Below, one piece after another: positions 37,487 through 46,501 of a DNA stretch of 64,000 bases. The notes beneath the pieces were generated by a model. The model saw nothing but the letters and a program-made list of their open reading frames with translations, did not search any database and was not told where the DNA came from. The DNA is from JAOPZW01 sp963835295. Its GTDB lineage: Bacteria > Actinomycetota > Thermoleophilia > Solirubrobacterales > Solirubrobacteraceae. The first letter of the stretch is position 1, and the number at the start of each line of letters is the position of its first letter. Made by a program: the position numbers and the translations under genes. The DNA lies in contig CAWIEX010000002.1 in the NCBI GenBank assembly GCA_963835295.1, positions 496,001 to 560,000 on the forward strand, in the 5' to 3' direction.

Positions 37487-38239
37487 ATGGATCTCGGCTT
37501 GAACGGCAAGGTCGCGCTCGTCACGGGCGCGTCGAAGGGGATCGGGCGCGGGATCGCGACCGAGCTCGTCGCGGAGGGCGCGCGCGTCGCGATCTCCTCG
37601 CACTCGCGCGAGCGCGTCGAGGCGACGGGCGCCGAGATCGGCGCGGCGGCCTACGTGCACGACACCTCCGACCTCGACCACGCCGCGACGCTGGTCGCCG
37701 ACGTCGAGAAGGCCCTCGGCCCGATCGACGTCCTCGTGTGCAACACCGGGGGGCCGCCCGGCGGCCCCGACGCTCTAGGCTTCACCCACGAGCAGTGGCA
37801 GGCGGCCTATGCCTCGCTCGTCCTGGGCCCCATGGCGCTCGTCCAGGCGGTCGTGCCGGGAATGCGCGAGCGCGGCTTCGGCCGCGTGGTCAACGTCGCG
37901 TCCTCGGGCGTGCGCGAGCCGATCCCGAACCTGATGCTCTCCAACGCCCACCGCATCTCGATGCTCAACGCGTTCACGACCATCGCCCGCCAGGTCGCGG
38001 CCGACGGCGTGACGCTCAACACCGTCCTCCCCGGCCGCATCGACACCGACCGCCTGGCCGAGCTGCTCGGGAGCCGAGAGGCCGCCGTGGCCGCCGCCGA
38101 GCAGGAGGTCCCCGCCGGCCGGTTGGGCACCGTCGAGGAGTTCGCGGCGGTCGCCGTCCTGCTCTGCTCGGCCCGGGCGAGCTACGTCACGGGAGAGACC
38201 GTGGCGGTCGACGGCGGGCTGCTGCGGTCGGTGTTCTGA
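37487..38239 (+). CDS. SDR-family protein lacking the usual Tyr-x3-Lys
   Basis: A 250-residue Rossmann oxidoreductase-like protein. The cofactor loop is VTGASKGIGRGIA and the NAG-equivalent is VCNTGGPPGG. After the catalytic Ser position (NVASSGVREPIPNL) the usual Tyr-x3-Lys is replaced by LSNAHRISMLNAF. This is a known divergent FabG-like subgroup with Ser/Asn/Arg at that position. The C-terminus (VTGETVAVDGGLLRSVF) is complete. Reductase activity should not be assumed. It follows the small membrane protein by ten bases. Confidence 0.88.
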   Translation: MDLGLNGKVALVTGASKGIGRGIATELVAEGARVAISSHSRERVEATGAEIGAAAYVHDTSDLDHAATLVADVEKALGPIDVLVCNTGGPPGGPDALGFTHEQWQAAYASLVLGPMALVQAVVPGMRERGFGRVVNVASSGVREPIPNLMLSNAHRISMLNAFTTIARQVAADGVTLNTVLPGRIDTDRLAELLGSREAAVAAAEQEVPAGRLGTVEEFAAVAVLLCSARASYVTGETVAVDGGLLRSVF

Positions 38240-38262
38240 GCCGTTCGCACTAAGCGACGAAA

Positions 38263-38334
38263 TACCCCCAGGGAGAGTCGAACTCCCGCTGCCAGCGTGA
38301 AAGGCTGGTGTGCTAACCACTACACCATGGGGGC
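38263..38334 (-). tRNA. tRNA-Glu (TTC)
   Basis: The minus strand has acceptor GCCCCCA/TGGGGGT (last pair G-U), D arm TGGTGTAGTGGTTAGCAC, anticodon loop CTTTCAC (anticodon TTC) and T arm GGGAGTTCGACTCTCC. The discriminator is A and CCA is not encoded. Confidence 0.95.
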
Positions 38335-38378
38335 CGGTCCAGAGCAGTCTAGAAGCCAGGTCCCGTCCGATCCTCTTG

Positions 38379-38392
38379 CGAACATATGTTCG
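38379..38392. promoter_or_regulatory. LexA (SOS) box over the start of the HTH/HNH gene
   Basis: CGAACATATGTTCG is a perfect 14-base palindrome and an exact match to the Gram-positive/actinobacterial LexA core CGAAC-N4-GTTCG. The ATG of the following gene lies inside it. DNA damage would therefore be expected to induce that gene. Confidence 0.8.
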
Positions 38393-39321
38393 TGCGACGG
38401 AAGGACGAGGCTCGCAAAGAGGCACAGCGACTACGCCGCGAGCTCGGCTGGTCGCTCGCCCGTATCGCACGCCAGCTCGGAGTCGCGAAGTCGTCCGTGA
38501 GCGTGTGGGTGCGAGGGGTGGAGCCGCCGGGTCCGCCGAGCCCGCCGCCGCGACCGCAAGATGCCATCCCCACGATACGCCTGCGCGTGTGGAAGTCCGG
38601 GCAGCTGCGGCGCTGCGGCCGGTGCGGGCACCACCTGCCTGTCGAATGCTTCAACCGGCACCGCGACGGGCTGCAGTGGTGGTGCCGGTCCTGCTTCGCC
38701 GCCTACTTCCGCGAGCGAGGCGACACACACCGGCGACAGTCGCACGCCGCCAAGCTCGCGCGGCAGCGAGCTCTGAGGGGACAGGTGCTCGACCATCTCC
38801 GTCACCACTCATGTGTCGATTGCGGCGAGGCCGATCCCGTCGTCCTCGAGTTCGATCACGTCGACGAGAAGACCGCGAGCATCTCTGTGCTGCTCTCCCA
38901 GGCGGCGACGTCCAAAGCCATCGAGGCCGAGATCGCACGGTGCGAGGTCGTGTGCACCAATTGTCACCGGCGGCGGACGGCAATGCGGGCCGGTTGGCGT
39001 CGCGTGTCGGCGTCAGAGGCCGTGACTCGGCCGTACCCGTCCTGGACCGTCGAGCGAAACCTGGCGCATGTCTACGAGGTCCTGCGGTGCAGTGCGTGCG
39101 CCGACTGCGGCGCGACCGATCCGCTGGTCCTCGAGTTCGACCACATCGGCCTCAAGCGTGCCTCCGTCACGCGCCTGGCGTGGTACGGCTGCAGCCTTGC
39201 CACCATCGACGCCGAGATCGCCAAGTGCGACATCCGCTGCGCGAACTGTCACCGTCGTGTGACCGCGAGGCGCGGCGATCATTTCCGCTTCCGCGTCCTA
39301 AGCTCTGCGGCGCCCCCGTAG
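38386..39321 (+). CDS. HTH plus zinc ribbon plus tandem HNH-like nuclease protein, SOS-controlled
   Basis: A 311-residue protein. An N-terminal helix-turn-helix (LGWSLARIARQLGVAKSSVS, ~20-40) is followed by a Cys4 ribbon (CGRCGHHLPVECF, WWCRSCFAAYF). Two copies of an HNH-like module come next. Module 1 has CVDCGEADPVVLEFDHV and CEVVCTNCHRRRT. Module 2 has CADCGATDPLVLEFDHIG and CDIRCANCHRRVT. HNH modules cut or nick DNA, so a DNA-damage endonuclease, mobile-element or regulatory role is possible. It lies between tRNA-Glu and tRNA-Lys, begins in a LexA box, and its stop codon (39319-39321) is inside the tRNA-Lys gene. GTG 38392 is an alternative start. Confidence 0.8.
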   Translation: MFVRRKDEARKEAQRLRRELGWSLARIARQLGVAKSSVSVWVRGVEPPGPPSPPPRPQDAIPTIRLRVWKSGQLRRCGRCGHHLPVECFNRHRDGLQWWCRSCFAAYFRERGDTHRRQSHAAKLARQRALRGQVLDHLRHHSCVDCGEADPVVLEFDHVDEKTASISVLLSQAATSKAIEAEIARCEVVCTNCHRRRTAMRAGWRRVSASEAVTRPYPSWTVERNLAHVYEVLRCSACADCGATDPLVLEFDHIGLKRASVTRLAWYGCSLATIDAEIAKCDIRCANCHRRVTARRGDHFRFRVLSSAAPP

Positions 39322-40788
39322 CTCAGTTGGTCTAGAGCAAGCGGCTTTTAACCGCAAGGTCGAGAGTTCGAATCTCTCCGGGGGCACTCGCGCTTCCGCG
39401 CCCGCCAGCGCCACCGCGGCCTCCGGGTTGCGGGCGCGGACGCGGCCGAGGGCCAGGGCGAGGAGGCCCGCCGCCGCCGACGGGATGGCCATGAGGACCC
39501 AGGCGGTGTGGAAGGTGGACACGGCGTCCTCGGGGCGCGGCGTGCCGATGACCGCGACGAGGACGGCGATGCCGAGCACCGCGCCGATCTGGCGCGAGGT
39601 GGCGGAGATGGCGCTGCCGGTCGCGAAGCGCGAGGGCGGAAGCTCGGCGACCGCGGCGCTGCCCCAGGCCGCGAAGCTCAGGCCGACGCCCGTGCCGGTG
39701 AGCAGCGTCGCGGGCAGGAACTCGCTGGCGTAGTGCGGCGTGGCGCCCGTGGCGGTGGCGAACACGAGGCACCCCGCGGCGAACAGCAGCCCTCCGGGCA
39801 GGGCGACGACGCGCTGGCCGTAGCGGTCGGCGAGGCGCCCGCCGACGGTGGCCGACAGCGCGGCCATCAGTGGGCCTGGCGTGACCGCGACGCCCGCGCG
39901 CAGGACCGACCAGCCCCACACGCTGGTGAGGAACAGGATGTTGGCCAGCAGCACCGCGTAGAACCCGAGGGCGAAGAGGAAGACGCCCGCGTTGGCGACC
40001 GCGAAGGAGCGCACGCGCAGCAGCCCCAGCTCGATGACCGGCGCCGGGTGGCGCGCCGAGCGCGCGACGAAGGCCGTGAGTACGAGTGCGGAGGCGACGA
40101 GCGAGGCGACGACGGGCGCGCTGCCCCAGCCCCAGTCCTCGCCCTTGACGATCCCCAGCGAGAGCAGGCCGACGCCGGCGACGAGCAGCACGATGCCGGC
40201 GATGTCCGTGAGCGGGCCGGGATTGGGCTCGCGGCTCTCGCGCAGCAGACGCCGCGCCGGGATCAGCGCGGGCAGGCCGATGGCGAGGTTGACGAAGAAG
40301 ACCCAGCGCCAGCTCGTGGCGTCGACGAGGACGCCGCCGAGGGCTGGCCCGGTGGCGGCCGCGATGCCGCCCGTGGCGCCCCACAGCGCCGTCGCCGTGG
40401 CGCGCTGCTCGAGCGGGAACTCGGGCAGCAGCAGCGCCAGCGAGGTGGGGACGAGGATCGCGGCGCCCGCGGCCTGCACGACGCGCGCGGCCACCAGCAC
40501 CTCGACCGAGGGCGCCAGTCCGCACACGACTGAGGCGGCGAGGAAGGTCGAGACGCCGGCGAAGAACATCCGCCGCCGGCCGAGGCGGTCCGCGAGGCGG
40601 CCCGCCGGCACCAGCAGGGCGGCGAAGACGATGTTGTAGGCGTTGAGGATCCAGGACAACCCGGCGAGCGACGTCCCGGGGAACGACGCCTCGATGTCCG
40701 GGAAGGCGATGTTGACAATGGTCACGTCCAGGAAGCCCATGAAGACCGCGACCGACGTGACGAGTAGGACCTTCCAGCGTTGCTTCAT
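39298..40788 (-). CDS. MFS drug efflux pump (DHA2/EmrB-QacA type) whose frame ends antisense to tRNA-Lys
   Basis: About 496 residues with 14 predicted helices and DHA2 motifs: FLDVTIVNIAFPDI, GRLADRLGRRRMFF (motif A) and GPALGGVLVDATSWRWVFFV (motif C region). It exports drugs or other small molecules using the proton gradient. ATG 40788 is set by the family N-terminus and sits within an HxlR-type operator. The true membrane part ends near ALGRVRARNPEAAV. The last ~35 residues (VPPERFELSTLRLKAACSRP) are an antisense reading of tRNA-Lys, so the native stop was probably lost or lies beyond the tRNA. It is divergent from its likely regulator. Confidence 0.9.
   Translation of the reverse strand: MKQRWKVLLVTSVAVFMGFLDVTIVNIAFPDIEASFPGTSLAGLSWILNAYNIVFAALLVPAGRLADRLGRRRMFFAGVSTFLAASVVCGLAPSVEVLVAARVVQAAGAAILVPTSLALLLPEFPLEQRATATALWGATGGIAAATGPALGGVLVDATSWRWVFFVNLAIGLPALIPARRLLRESREPNPGPLTDIAGIVLLVAGVGLLSLGIVKGEDWGWGSAPVVASLVASALVLTAFVARSARHPAPVIELGLLRVRSFAVANAGVFLFALGFYAVLLANILFLTSVWGWSVLRAGVAVTPGPLMAALSATVGGRLADRYGQRVVALPGGLLFAAGCLVFATATGATPHYASEFLPATLLTGTGVGLSFAAWGSAAVAELPPSRFATGSAISATSRQIGAVLGIAVLVAVIGTPRPEDAVSTFHTAWVLMAIPSAAAGLLALALGRVRARNPEAAVALAGAEARVPPERFELSTLRLKAACSRPTELRGRRRA
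39312..39386 (+). tRNA. tRNA-Lys (TTT)
   Basis: Acceptor GCCCCCG/CGGGGGC, D arm TAGCTCAGTTGGTCTAGAGC, anticodon loop CTTTTAA (anticodon TTT) and T arm GAGAGTTCGAATCTCTC. The discriminator is A and CCA is not encoded. Both flanking protein-coding frames run into it from opposite sides. Confidence 0.97.
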
Positions 40789-40793
40789 GCAAC
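40779..40793. promoter_or_regulatory. HxlR-type operator 1 (over the MFS start codon)
   Basis: GTTGC-TTCAT-GCAAC is a perfect 5-5-5 inverted repeat. The MFS start codon lies in its spacer. It is 32 bases, about three helical turns, centre to centre from an identical-arm site, which suggests two regulator dimers on one DNA face. Confidence 0.7.
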
Positions 40794-40799
40794 TGACCT

Positions 40800-40805
40800 T
40801 ATAAT
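40800..40805 (+). promoter_or_regulatory. -10 element for the HxlR regulator gene
   Basis: TATAAT is a perfect -10 hexamer. On the opposite strand the same region gives TATAAG with TTGCGT 15 bases upstream for the MFS gene, so divergent promoters overlap between and within the two operators. Confidence 0.5.
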
Positions 40806-40810
40806 CATGC

Positions 40811-40825
40811 GTTGCGTGACGCAAC
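40811..40825. promoter_or_regulatory. HxlR-type operator 2
   Basis: GTTGC-GTGAC-GCAAC is a second perfect 5-5-5 inverted repeat with arms identical to those at 40779. It covers the expected transcription start of hxlR and the -35 region of the MFS promoter. Binding could repress both genes. Confidence 0.7.
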
Positions 40826-40891
40826 TCTGGAGGGCTACACTGGTCGCGTCGGCCGGTTGAGGGACCGGCCGCGAGGAGAGGGAACCAAGCC

Positions 40892-41353
40892 ATGCTGCCC
40901 CGTACCTACGAAGACCAGAACTGCTCGATCGCCCGCGCGCTCGAGGTGCTCGGCGACCGCTGGACGATCCTCGTCATGCGCGAGGCGTTCATGCGCGTGC
41001 GCCGCTTCGACGACTTTCAGCGCAACCTCGGCGTCGCGCGCAATGTCCTCACCGACCGCCTCGGCCGCCTCGTGGACGAGGGCATCCTCATGCGCGTCCC
41101 CTACCAGGAGCGCCCCGCGCGCTTCGAGTACCGCCTGACCGAGAAGGGCCTCGACCTGTGGCCGGTCATGATGGCCCTGCTCCAGTGGGGCGATCGCCAC
41201 TACCCGCCCGAGGCAGGGCGCCCGCGCGTCGTCCGCCATCGCGACTGCGGCGGCGAGGTCACGCGCCACCTGACGTGTGAGAAGTGCGGCGCCGAGCTCG
41301 GCCCGCGCGACGTCGTCGCCGAGCCAGGCCCGGGCGCGCTCGTCGCGGCCTGA
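40892..41353 (+). CDS. HxlR-family winged-helix regulator
   Basis: A 153-residue regulator. The winged helix is clear: NCSIARALEVLGDRWTILVM, RFDDFQRNLGVARNVLTDRL, LVDEGILMRVPY and EYRLTEKGLDLWPV. The C-terminus has Cys pairs (RDCGG, CEKCGAEL), possibly a zinc or redox site. The Cys near the N-terminus (QNCSIA) is a known sensing position in this family. ATG 40892 follows GAGGAGAGGG. It is divergent from the MFS pump and shares two operators with it. Confidence 0.93.
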   Translation: MLPRTYEDQNCSIARALEVLGDRWTILVMREAFMRVRRFDDFQRNLGVARNVLTDRLGRLVDEGILMRVPYQERPARFEYRLTEKGLDLWPVMMALLQWGDRHYPPEAGRPRVVRHRDCGGEVTRHLTCEKCGAELGPRDVVAEPGPGALVAA

Positions 41354-41384
41354 GCGGCGGGCGACGAGCGGGCGAGGTGGAGAG

Positions 41385-42206
41385 CTAGCTGCGCTTGGCG
41401 GTGCTGCGGCTCGCGGGCTTCGTGCGCGTGGCGGGCTTGGAGTTCGAGGATCGCGTGGCCGGCTTGGCGTTGGCGCGCGACGCCGGCTTGCTGGCCGCGC
41501 GGGCGGTCGTGGCTCGCGAGCGCGCGCTCGTCGTCTTGGCCCGCGAGCCGGACGCCTTCGCGCGCGAGCTCGTCGACTTCGCGCCGCGCGTCGTTGCCCG
41601 CGGCCGGGACGCGGTGCGCCGGGCGGCCGGGGCCGCGCCGATCTCCGCCACCGGGACCTCGTCGTGGACGACGTCCAGCGCGAGTTGGTCCATGAGGCCC
41701 ACGAGGAAGTCGGCCATCTTCTTCTCCTCACGACCGATGTCGCGGGCGAGCTTGGCCGTCTCCTTGTCGCCGACCGCCTTGGCCAGCGCCTCGATCACGC
41801 GGTAGGTGGCGATCTCCTCAGCCTCGTCCTGATACTCCGTGCGCGCGTTCTTGAGCATGCGCTCCTGCTGGCCGGTGCCGCGCACCGCATGCAGCGGGCC
41901 CTGGACGACGGCAGCCGCGCGCTGCACGGCGGCCTTCGCGCCGATGGCGCCCTTGACCACGGCGTCCGGGCCGGGCAGCGACACCGTCTCGGCCTCGCCG
42001 CCGAGCGCCTTGATGCGGCGGGCCACGAGCCGCGCGTGAGCCTTGGTCTCCTTGAGGTGGTCGCGCAACCGCTTCTTGTAGTCGGCGCGCGGGGTCATCG
42101 CGATGTGGGCTTGAAGGGCGATCTCGAGCCTGCGCTCAGTCGCGTAGGCGTCGTTGAGGTATTGCACGATCTTGGCGTCGCGCTCATTCATCTCTTTCGT
42201 GGGCAT
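41385..42206 (-). CDS. DUF892-type ferritin-like protein with histone-H1-like basic tail
   Basis: A 273-residue protein. Residues ~1-180 form a ferritin-like four-helix bundle (MNERDAKIVQYLNDAYATER, DHLKETKAHARLVARRIKAL, DEAEEIATYRVIEALAKAVG). Residues ~195-273 are a Lys/Arg/Ser/Ala/Thr-rich tail (TSSRAKASGSRAKTTSARSR), like the C-terminus of histone H1 or actinobacterial HupB. I infer DNA binding combined with stress or iron protection. ATG 42206 is chosen. No operon partner is seen. Confidence 0.82.
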   Translation of the reverse strand: MPTKEMNERDAKIVQYLNDAYATERRLEIALQAHIAMTPRADYKKRLRDHLKETKAHARLVARRIKALGGEAETVSLPGPDAVVKGAIGAKAAVQRAAAVVQGPLHAVRGTGQQERMLKNARTEYQDEAEEIATYRVIEALAKAVGDKETAKLARDIGREEKKMADFLVGLMDQLALDVVHDEVPVAEIGAAPAARRTASRPRATTRGAKSTSSRAKASGSRAKTTSARSRATTARAASKPASRANAKPATRSSNSKPATRTKPASRSTAKRS

Positions 42207-42239
42207 GACCACCGGCCTACCCCGTTGGGCTCAGGAGAT

Positions 42240-43859
42240 TCACCGTCTGGCGGAGAGCCGGACGAGCAGCAGCTCGATCGAGCGCTCGAGCTGCTCGATC
42301 GAGGCGTCCTCGACGCGGCGCACGCCGCACGAGCGGTTCAGCCAGCGGTTGATCTCGGCATGGCTGCCGCCCTTGGTACGGCGCAGGTCGGCCACCAGCC
42401 GGTGGCGCTTGTCGCGCAGCAGCGCGCGGCGCTCGAAGGCGGGCATCGTCGCCGCGTCGGGCTCATCGACCGCCGACGGAAACGACGGCGTGGGCGCCGG
42501 CGCCGGGCCGGTGGTGGGGGGTGGGTGGGCGGGTCCGAACAGGGCGAGCTGGGGCGCGACGTCAGCCGCCACCGGGACGAAGGCCTCCACCTCGCCGCGC
42601 TCGCTCGCGAGCCGGGCTTCGACCTCGTCCAAGGCCCTGTCGTCCGCCTCGCCCGGCGGGCGCAGGACGTGGCGCAGCTCGCGCTCGACCTCGGCGGCGT
42701 GCGCGCGCAGGCTCGGGTCGGCGGGCAGGAAGAGCCAGCTGCGGTCGAGCGGGCGCCCGGGCAGCGTGCGCACGAAGCGCCCGACGATCTGGCGGAACAC
42801 CAGCGGCGTCTTGGCCGCCGTCGCGTAGACGCCGACGCGCAGGCGCGGGATGTCGACGCCCTCGCTGACCATGTTGACGGCGACCAGCCAGCGCTCGGTC
42901 GAGCGCGTGAAGGCCTGGAGCTTCTCGGCCGCGCGCGCCTCGGTGTGCAGGACGACGGTCGGCTTGTGGCCCGTCGTCTCGCGCAGGACCCGTGCCACCG
43001 CGCGCGCGTGCTCGCCATCGGCGGCCACGACCAGCCCGCCCGCGTCGCGGTGTCCGCCGGCGCGGACCTCCTCGAGGCGCTCGTGCGCCGCGGCGAGGAT
43101 GCGCGGGAGGCCGTCGGCGAGCTCGAGGGAGATGGCCGTGCGATAGCGCCGGCCCGCCTCGCGCGCGGTGACCGCGTCGGCGAAGGACGACTCGACGAGG
43201 TCGTCGCCGCTGCGCCACTGCAGGACGCCGTCGTAGGGGACGAAGGTGACCGGGCGGCAGATCCCGTCGCGGACCGCGTCGGCGTAGCTGTAGGAGACGT
43301 CGGGCGTCGCGACGCCGTCGTCGTAGCGCACGCCGGGGATCGGGCACTGGTCGGAGCGAAAGGGCGTCCCGGAGAGCAGCAGCCACCGCGACGAGGCCCC
43401 GAAGGCGCGCGCGAAGCCCTGGCCCCACGCGAGCTCCTCGCCGAGGTGATGGGCCTCGTCGGCGATGACGAGCGTCGCGCCGCCGCACTGCCGGGCCCAG
43501 CGCTCGGCCACGCTCGCGACCCGCGCGTAGGTGACGGCGACGCCGTCGAAGTCGCGCGGCGGGCGCAGCTCGCTCGCGTCGGGCACGAGGTGCACGCCCA
43601 GGCGCGCGGCGGCGCGCGCCCACTGACGCGTGAGCGGCGTGGTCGGGCACACGACCGCCACGTGGCGCACGACGCCCGCCCTCAGCAGCGCCCGCGCGTG
43701 CTCCAGGGCCGGCCGGGTCTTGCCCGCGCCGGGCGCGGCGGCGACGAGAAACGGGCCGTCGCCCCATGAGCGCATTGCCACGAGCGCGCGCTCCTGCCAC
43801 GCCCGCAGAGACGTCGCGGGCTGGCGGCTGGACCGGGGCACGGACGCGGCATCCTGCAA
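42240..43859 (-). CDS. Stand-alone SF2 DEAH-box helicase
   Basis: A 539-residue superfamily 2 helicase. Motifs in order: Q-like RAWQERALVAM, Walker A AAPGAGKT, Walker B IADEAHHLG, motif III LLSGTPFRSD, motif V NMVSEGVDIPRLRVG and motif VI QIVGRFVRTLPG. After a Pro-rich linker (~425-450), a C-terminal helical domain (HAEINRWLNRSCGVRRVE) may bind DNA. It resembles the ATPase parts of restriction or DNA-repair helicases but has no nuclease domain and no methylase neighbour. The start is uncertain (TTG 43859 or GTG 43841). Confidence 0.87.
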   Translation of the reverse strand: MQDAASVPRSSRQPATSLRAWQERALVAMRSWGDGPFLVAAAPGAGKTRPALEHARALLRAGVVRHVAVVCPTTPLTRQWARAAARLGVHLVPDASELRPPRDFDGVAVTYARVASVAERWARQCGGATLVIADEAHHLGEELAWGQGFARAFGASSRWLLLSGTPFRSDQCPIPGVRYDDGVATPDVSYSYADAVRDGICRPVTFVPYDGVLQWRSGDDLVESSFADAVTAREAGRRYRTAISLELADGLPRILAAAHERLEEVRAGGHRDAGGLVVAADGEHARAVARVLRETTGHKPTVVLHTEARAAEKLQAFTRSTERWLVAVNMVSEGVDIPRLRVGVYATAAKTPLVFRQIVGRFVRTLPGRPLDRSWLFLPADPSLRAHAAEVERELRHVLRPPGEADDRALDEVEARLASERGEVEAFVPVAADVAPQLALFGPAHPPPTTGPAPAPTPSFPSAVDEPDAATMPAFERRALLRDKRHRLVADLRRTKGGSHAEINRWLNRSCGVRRVEDASIEQLERSIELLLVRLSARR

Positions 43860-43879
43860 GCCGCGCCGGACGGACCCCG

Positions 43880-44173
43880 TCAGGCGGTCACGTTGAGGAA
43901 GGGCTCGACGCGCCAGCTCGTCACGAGGCCCGCCGGCTGGTAGGGGTCCTCGGCCACGAACTCCTCGGCGGCCGCCTGCGCCTTGTCGGGGTCGTCCTCG
44001 CGCAGGACGATGAGGCCCGCGTGCGGCGGGTCGCCCACCCCGCCCGCCATGGCGATGCGACCCTCGTCGTGCCAGCGCTTGATGAGGCCGAGGTGGCCCT
44101 CGCGGTGCGGCGCGCGCCGCTCGACGACGTCCTCGACGTACTCGTAGAACAGGATGTGCAGCTTCTCGGGCAC
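43880..44173 (-). CDS. YciI-like protein
   Basis: A 97-residue ferredoxin-fold protein. It has the His/Asp pair of the family: RAPHREGHLGLIKRW and AEDPYQPAGLV. YciI relatives may have hydrolase or ligand-binding roles; function is not fixed. It starts with GTG 44173, four bases after the RidA stop, so it is the last gene of a purH-ridA-yciI run. Confidence 0.85.
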   Translation of the reverse strand: MPEKLHILFYEYVEDVVERRAPHREGHLGLIKRWHDEGRIAMAGGVGDPPHAGLIVLREDDPDKAQAAAEEFVAEDPYQPAGLVTSWRVEPFLNVTA

Positions 44174-44177
44174 GGCG

Positions 44178-44563
44178 TCACCCTCCGATGAATGCGTCGG
44201 CTTCGATCTCCACCATCATGCGCGGGTCCAGCAGCGCGCTGACCTCGAGCATGGCGGTGACGGGACGGATGTCGGCGAAGACCTCGCCGTGGGCGCGCCC
44301 GACGGCCTCCCACTGCGCGATGTCGGTGACGAACATGCGCGTGCGCACGACGTCCTGCAGGCGCGCGCCGACCTGGGCGAGCGCCGCCTCGACATTGGCG
44401 AGCGCCTGCTGGGCCTGGACGTAGGCGTCGCCCGGGCCCGCGATGGCGCCGTCCTCGGTCGTCGCCGTGCAGCCGGCGACCCATACGTGCGAGCCCGCGC
44501 GCACGACCCGGCTGTAGCCGACGATCGACTCCCACTCGACGCCCGATCCGTGGCGCTCGACGG

Positions 44564-44567
<4 letters not shown>
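44178..44567 (-). CDS. RidA-family protein
   Basis: A 129-residue chorismate-mutase-like trimeric protein. RidA enzymes hydrolyse reactive enamines and imines released by PLP enzymes. The conserved Arg is in DVVRTRMFVTD, and the C-terminal region is DPRMMVEIEADAFIGG. TTG 44567 is the start, its TTGA overlapping the purH stop by four bases. Confidence 0.88.
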
Positions 44568-46102
<1,535 letters not shown>

Positions 46103-46252
46103 CCGGACTGCTCCGGGCTCCGTGAGTGGCTCCCGCGCCCCGGTGGAGGAGTGCTCGGCGATGCTCGGAGCATAGGGGAGGCGCGTGTGTCAGAGCGCCC
46201 TCGCGAGGGAACACCGGACGCTACGCCGTGAACCCGCACAGGAGATCTGAGC

Positions 46253-46501
46253 ATGGAGCAACGTACGACGACCGACCCTGAGCGCGAGCTCGAGCGCACG
46301 GGCGACGAGCTCGAGGAGCGCATCGACAAGGTCGACGACCGCATCGACGACGCCCGCCAGGAGGCAAAGGCGCGCCGTGAGGAGTCCCACCCCGAGGAGG
46401 ACGTCGCCGGGGACTGGGAGGACACCGACGACGACTCCGGCGGCGAGGACGCTGCGGGCTTCGACGATCCCGAGGCCGACGAGGACGAGGACGACGACTA
46501 G
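46253..46501 (+). CDS. Small acidic coiled-coil protein
   Basis: An 82-residue, highly acidic protein. The N-terminal helix is ELERTGDELEERIDKVDDRI and the tail is almost purely Asp/Glu. Similar short acidic proteins occur widely in actinobacteria without known function. Its stop overlaps the convergent purN stop by four bases. Confidence 0.7.
   Translation: MEQRTTTDPERELERTGDELEERIDKVDDRIDDARQEAKARREESHPEEDVAGDWEDTDDDSGGEDAAGFDDPEADEDEDDD

Noticed and set aside
42240..43859. Restriction-modification or defence island around the SF2 helicase
   Set aside because: No methylase, nuclease or other defence gene is adjacent. Neighbours are housekeeping or stress genes.
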